This document shows, in pieces, positions 60,072 to 64,000 of a stretch of DNA of 64,000 bases. The notes under the pieces are model-generated. The model did no database searches and was not told where the DNA came from. It saw only the letters and a list, made by a program, of their open reading frames with translations. Every line of letters starts with the position of its first letter. The first letter of the stretch is position 1. The DNA is from Avena insularis (lineage: Eukaryota; Streptophyta; Magnoliopsida; Poales; Poaceae), in the NCBI GenBank assembly GCA_023614405.1, contig CM042685.1, positions 233,223,661 to 233,287,660 on the forward strand, given 5' to 3'. A program made the translations under genes and the position numbers.

Positions 60072-60543
60072 AAACTCTCTGTCACGCCAGGTAACAAAAC
60101 GCGGTACTACCGCATTTTGCTACCGGCGCAGATAGAAGCTTTTTGCAACGTGCAAAAACTCTCTGTTACGCCAGGTAGTGAAATGCGGTACTACCGCATT
60201 TTGCTACCGGCGCAGACAGAAGCTTTTTGCAACGTACAAAAAGTCTCTGTCACGCCAGGTAGTAAAATGCGGTACTATCGCATTTTGCTACCGGCGCAGA
60301 AGCTTTTGTAACGCATAAAGTCTACATCACACTGTAGTAAAATGCGGTACTACCGCATTTTGCTACCGGCGCAGACAGTAGCTTTTTGCAACGTTCAAAA
60401 AGCCTCTATCCTGAGCAGTACTAAAATGCGGTACTATCGCATTTTAGTACCGGAGCAGGCAGAAGCTTTTGACAAGCTGTAAAAAAGCTTCTGTCGCGCT
60501 AGGTACTAAAATGCGGTACTACCGCTTTTAGTACCGCGCAGAG
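60072..60543. repeat. 84-bp tandem array in U3, each unit with a GCGGTACTACCGC dyad
   Basis: The word GCGGTACTACCGC or a one-base variant starts at 60101, 60185, 60269, 60344, 60428 and 60513 (spacings 84, 84, 75, 84, 85). Each unit also has CATTTTGCTACCGGCGCAGA or a close variant. Confidence 0.92.
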
Positions 60544-60715
60544 ACTTTTGAGTTAGTCATTTGCTACATGCGGTTGGTACCGCGCCAGGCAGAGAGTTTC
60601 TGAATGTTTGCAAACCTTTTTAACGTACCTGCGACACACTTAGCAAATCATTAGTCCGATATGTGTGTTGTTATCAAACACCAAAATCACTAGGGATAGC
60701 AAATGCTCTTTCAAT

Positions 60716-60727
60716 CTCCCCCTTTTT
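60716..60727 (-). other. Polypurine tract of right Sirevirus-like element
   Basis: AAAAAGGGGGAGA on the minus strand, two bases before the LTR start. It primes plus-strand synthesis in LTR elements. Confidence 0.75.
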
Positions 60728-61200
60728 GGTGTTTGATGACAACACACATTTTGCAAGGAAATCTAGTGATGAAAAGATGTAGATGGGGCTCCCCTAGATA
60801 TGTAGAAACAAGCCCCATACATTCAAGCAAGCTAACTGAGAGTAGAAGTCGCACATAGAGGACATACCTTTGCTAAAAAACATGTGATGACCAATAGATT
60901 AGGAATGAGGAATATCATCACATAGGATGGATCCAACAAGAATAGCCATAATACACACAAGATGGATCCATAAGATAACCACATAGTCTTAACATACATA
61001 GCATAAATAGTTAGGTTCACACATAGTAAGTCACACATAATAAGAGGCAACCAAATAAAGTTCACAAGCGAATAAAATCAAAGGCAAGAACGAGCTTGTG
61101 ACTTTCCCTCGCAAATCTCCCGCATACCTAATGTGCAACTTCTCCCCCTTTGGCATCAAGACGCCAAAAAGGGACAAGAGCAACACTAACGCCCCGAAGA

Positions 61201-62707
61201 TCACTCATCATCATCATCAACGTCGTCCCATGCACCATGAGGTGGAGGGGCACGGAAGGAGGAGGTGGCATCATCTTCCCAGTTGCTGTGCTTGGAGATC
61301 CATTGGTCTTCTGGGGTAATGTTGTTCTCGGAGCCCTTGGAAGCAGTCAAGCCTTGAGCCTCCATCATTTCCTTCTGACGAGCACAGGCCTTCTTGGCAT
61401 AGACATGGGCCTCGTATAGGCATTTCTGATTGTCCACTTGGAGGCAGAATATCTTCTTGAGTTTGGCCTCAAACCTCTTAGCCCAAGATGGCTGTGCGAG
61501 CTGGCGACAAGAGACCACAAAAGCAGGTGCATCAGCAACATCACCTGAGTCTTCCTCAACCGGGTTCCCATCCTCATCAACAATCTGACCATCCGCATTG
61601 CGGGGTTTGGGATGGGTCTTGATCAGCAGATTCTTGTGGCGGTGAGTGGCAAGACGAAGATGAGGCAAGTCACGGGCAATTTTAGGGCACTTGCTAATGA
61701 TGAGAGCCATGATGTATGGAGCAAAAGGAGGCACCCTCCGCTGAAAAGTGGCGCAGACCATCTCATTCCAGATCACATCTATCACATCCATAGGGAGGCC
61801 AGAGTCACTGTGGTGATAGGTGGACATCATAATATCCACCATGTAAGCATGAATCTCATCAACATTCCCAGCACGAGGGGCGATGGTCTCGCGATAGATG
61901 CGGTGCAAGATGTCATAAGTAGGAAGGAGCCCTTTGATCTTACCAGGATGCCGCCCCGGATGTCTGATGGGGCAAGCCTATCTTTCTTCATGGGATGGTC
62001 ATTGGCATGGCACCGAAACCCAACGGGAACATCCTTGCCACGGTCTTCGTACCCGAGGATAGCCGCAAACTCAGCCAACATTGCTTCCTTGACAACACCC
62101 TCGGTCATCCAAGTGAGAGTCCTAGCATCATTCTTGGCAAAGTGAACAGTTGCATAGAACTGAGCAATGAGCATTGGATCATAGTTGCATTTGAACTCCA
62201 TAATAGGAAGCAAGCCAAAGTTGGTACACATGTCAAGGGCCTCACCAAAGTAGTTCAGATTCTTCCTCACATGATTCATCTCGATCCATTTTTGAGGAAC
62301 CAAAATTTTGTCATCTTTCATGAGAATCTCATGGAACACCCGCTCCTGAAAGTCCGTGTAGAAGAGGCTGTTCTCACGAGCAAAAGCGCAGGCCGCCCCA
62401 TACGGACTGACCACCCGCAGAGCATGAAATTCTGACTCAGAGATATCACACAACAGCTTTGGCCCTGATGGCCCGGAACTTTGACTCTTGCGAGGACCAG
62501 AGGGAAGAGGAGGTGGAGGAGCTTTACCATGACCAGCACTTTGCTTGACCCCCTTTCCCCCACGACCACGAGTTGTTGGCAGTTTCAGACGGGCACTAGG
62601 TTGAGGCATGACCTCCTCTTCAGACTCAGTCTCAGATTCTGACTCATAGTCCTCGATCTCATAGTGAGCTTTGGAGCGCTTGCGTGATCCCTGGGAACCC
62701 CCTGCAC
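61201..62707 (-). pseudogene. Third ORF of right Sirevirus-like element (plant transposon domain)
   Basis: It begins after a TTTCACAG acceptor (62708-62715) with a GT partial codon, exactly as in the left copy at 1356. The N-terminal acidic stretch (ESESETESEEEV) and a basic/proline linker precede the conserved domain: SEFHALRVVSPYGAACAF, QFYATVHF, RTLTWMT and ILGYEDRG. After a one-base frameshift near 61925 follow RIYRETIAPRAGNVDEIHAY and a C-terminal lysine/alanine-rich helix, ending in an acidic DDVDDDDE tail. Without the frameshift it would be about 500 residues. The function is unknown; no membrane segment is seen. Confidence 0.68.
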
Positions 62708-64000
62708 CTGTGAAAGAACGAGGGAGATAGCATAGGGGTAAGGGCACAAGAACCTGGGGCAAACAGATGATGGAGTTGAGTGTTTTAAAAAAAAAATTGC
62801 TGCCAGTACTGGGGCGGTAGTACCAGACCTGCACAAGCGGTAGTACCGCCAAGCGGTAGTACCGGAAAAAGATTCCCGGTACTACCGGCCCGTGACTACA
62901 GTGCATATCTAAACTAAGATCCGAGTATGGGCAACAAATTTGTTGTCAAAACACGATTCCCATCGGGCCAAGTGATAGATCTGGTAAATAACACACGATA
63001 AAACCTCAAGAATGCAAGTTTTAACCAAGAATCGAAGGTACCCTAGATTCAATGGAGAAAACAAGTAAGAAGATTAGGAGGGCGGTGGTACCGGTGTCCA
63101 TGACGGTGGAGAAGAGAGAGGAGCCCGCAGGGAGGCCGAATCCGGTGTGGATCCGGGAGAGGGAGGGACGAACGGGCTTCCTCCGGCGTCGTCTTGCTCT
63201 GGTGGTGGCGCTGGTGAGGAGTGGAGACAAGGGATGAATGAGGCACTGAGGGGTGCCTCTCCCCCGTCCCGATCTTAGCAATGCAGCCAATGTACCGGTC
63301 CACGGGCGATAGTACAGAGGGTACAGCCAGTAATACCGCTCTGGGAAGTTGTCAGCAGAACACAGAAACACACCTGAGGCGGTAGTACCGCATGTAACTT
63401 CCGGTAGTACCATTATGCGGTAGTACCACATATGAGATCCGGTAGTACCGTTACCATCAGGACAAAGAGCCAAGAAACAGAAAAAAAGGAAGGTTCTTGT
63501 GCAGAGTAGATGGGTTTTGTTGGATAAGAGTGGCCTGGGTTTAGAGAGACACGCGGACATGGGCCAATGCACTCAAGGAAAAACACTAAAAACATATGGA
63601 GAGCCAAACTTGAGTGCATGACCAAAATAATCAACACCAACAAGAGGATGACAAACATGAGTAAGAACCAAATCAACTAGGTGACAAACACGAGTAAGCA
63701 CATCAACCTCTCGATTGAGAGGGGGCGGTGGCCTAGGCCACCATATTTGAGTATACTCGGCTTGGCACCACGAAGATGTATCTTGGGTCCATTACCGAAA
63801 CTCATCATTGAGCTCACATATCACAAAATGATATTAAGAGGAATGATTTTTGTTTAATTTGCGCATAATGGGGGGAGGGATAGTCCAATCAATTAGGACC
63901 GCACTCCCCCTATGTCCATGCCTACACCTAAACCAAACATGGGTCAAGTATTAGGTGAGAGTGCAAGATAATCAAGTCAAACTCCTAGAATCTACGATAT
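62708..64000 (-). repeat. Intron, dyad clusters and leader upstream of the right third ORF
   Basis: GGTAGTACCG-type dyads lie at about 62800-62890 and 63290-63440. A GC-rich leader at about 63050-63240 contains an ATG with a short hydrophobic frame (MDTGTTALLIFLLVFSIE). A C-rich/G-rich polypurine tract lies near 63905. This parallels 1357-2794. Confidence 0.6.

Larger units (their letters stand above)
59088..60713 (-). mobile_element. 3' LTR of the right Sirevirus-like element, 1626 bp
   Basis: On the minus strand it runs from TGAAAGAGCATTTGC (60713) to ...CGATCCTTTCA (59088), with TGAAAG/CTTTCA inverted ends. The polypurine tract GGGGGAGAT lies directly outside the start. U3 is full of GGTACTACCGG-type dyads and a tandem array; a TATA box follows; the U5 end holds the C-run and CTAGGTGCCC sequence. 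Confidence 0.88.
60714..64000 (-). mobile_element. Internal region of right Sirevirus-like element (continues off window)
   Basis: From the left: polypurine tract (60716-60727), a noncoding stretch with many ATA-rich words, the third ORF (61201-62707), then intron, dyads, leader, dyads and a second polypurine tract near 63905. gag and pol should lie beyond 64000. Confidence 0.75.

Noticed and set aside
60072..60543. Regularly spaced palindromic repeats that could suggest a CRISPR-like array
   Set aside because: Whole 84-bp units repeat, without unique spacers, inside a plant LTR.
63052..63237. Short hydrophobic frame (MDTGTTALLIFLL...) as a signal peptide exon for the third ORF
   Set aside because: Tempting for an envelope-like protein, but no donor site joining it in frame to 62707 could be shown and the left element has no clear equivalent.

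Overview
This window is nuclear DNA from a grass, most likely a pooid such as a relative of wheat, barley, oat or ryegrass. The evidence is interrupted plant genes with GT-AG introns, TA-flanked Stowaway MITEs, Sirevirus-type Copia and Tekay-like Gypsy elements with long LTRs, and a 14 kb CACTA transposon with ACCGGTT subterminal dyads. The species cannot be named from this sequence alone.

Layout. 1-9791: most of a minus-strand Sirevirus-type Copia element. Its 5' LTR is at the right, followed leftward by gag, pol and a third, intron-containing ORF; its 3' LTR lies off the left edge. It sits inside a Gypsy-type LTR (9792-10735), which abuts a decayed hypothetical ORF (10777-11823). A PIF/Harbinger remnant follows (12245-14355). 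A gene island comes next: a membrane-protein gene (14590-15405) and a complete 20-exon SKI3 gene (17234-25371), both on the minus strand. A 13,995 bp CACTA element with CTA target duplications fills 27140-41134. It holds a broken TNP2 transposase, a second gene ending in a Ulp1-type cysteine protease domain, a 667-bp tandem array and a duplicated promoter-like region. A universal-stress-protein-like gene with seven exons follows at 44511-46194. The rest is nested transposons: an L1-type LINE (46640-48740) cut by a 4.2 kb Gypsy LTR (48741-52982), its decayed pol (52983-55917), an unrelated LTR in PPT-LTR-PBS arrangement (55917-57520), and a second Sirevirus-like element (59088 to beyond 64000) with the same kind of third ORF.

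How the genes work together. Only three genes look like intact host genes: the membrane protein, SKI3 (scaffold of the Ski complex that feeds mRNA to the cytoplasmic exosome) and the USP/coiled-coil protein. Nothing links them functionally. Most other coding sequence is transposon-derived and broken, often by TAG codons where conserved glutamine is expected. The most unusual signal is shared by the two Sirevirus-like elements. Each has a third ORF between pol and the 3' LTR, read in the sense direction, with a conserved splice acceptor. Each also carries its own short palindromic word both in its LTR and around that ORF, and the word differs between the two elements.
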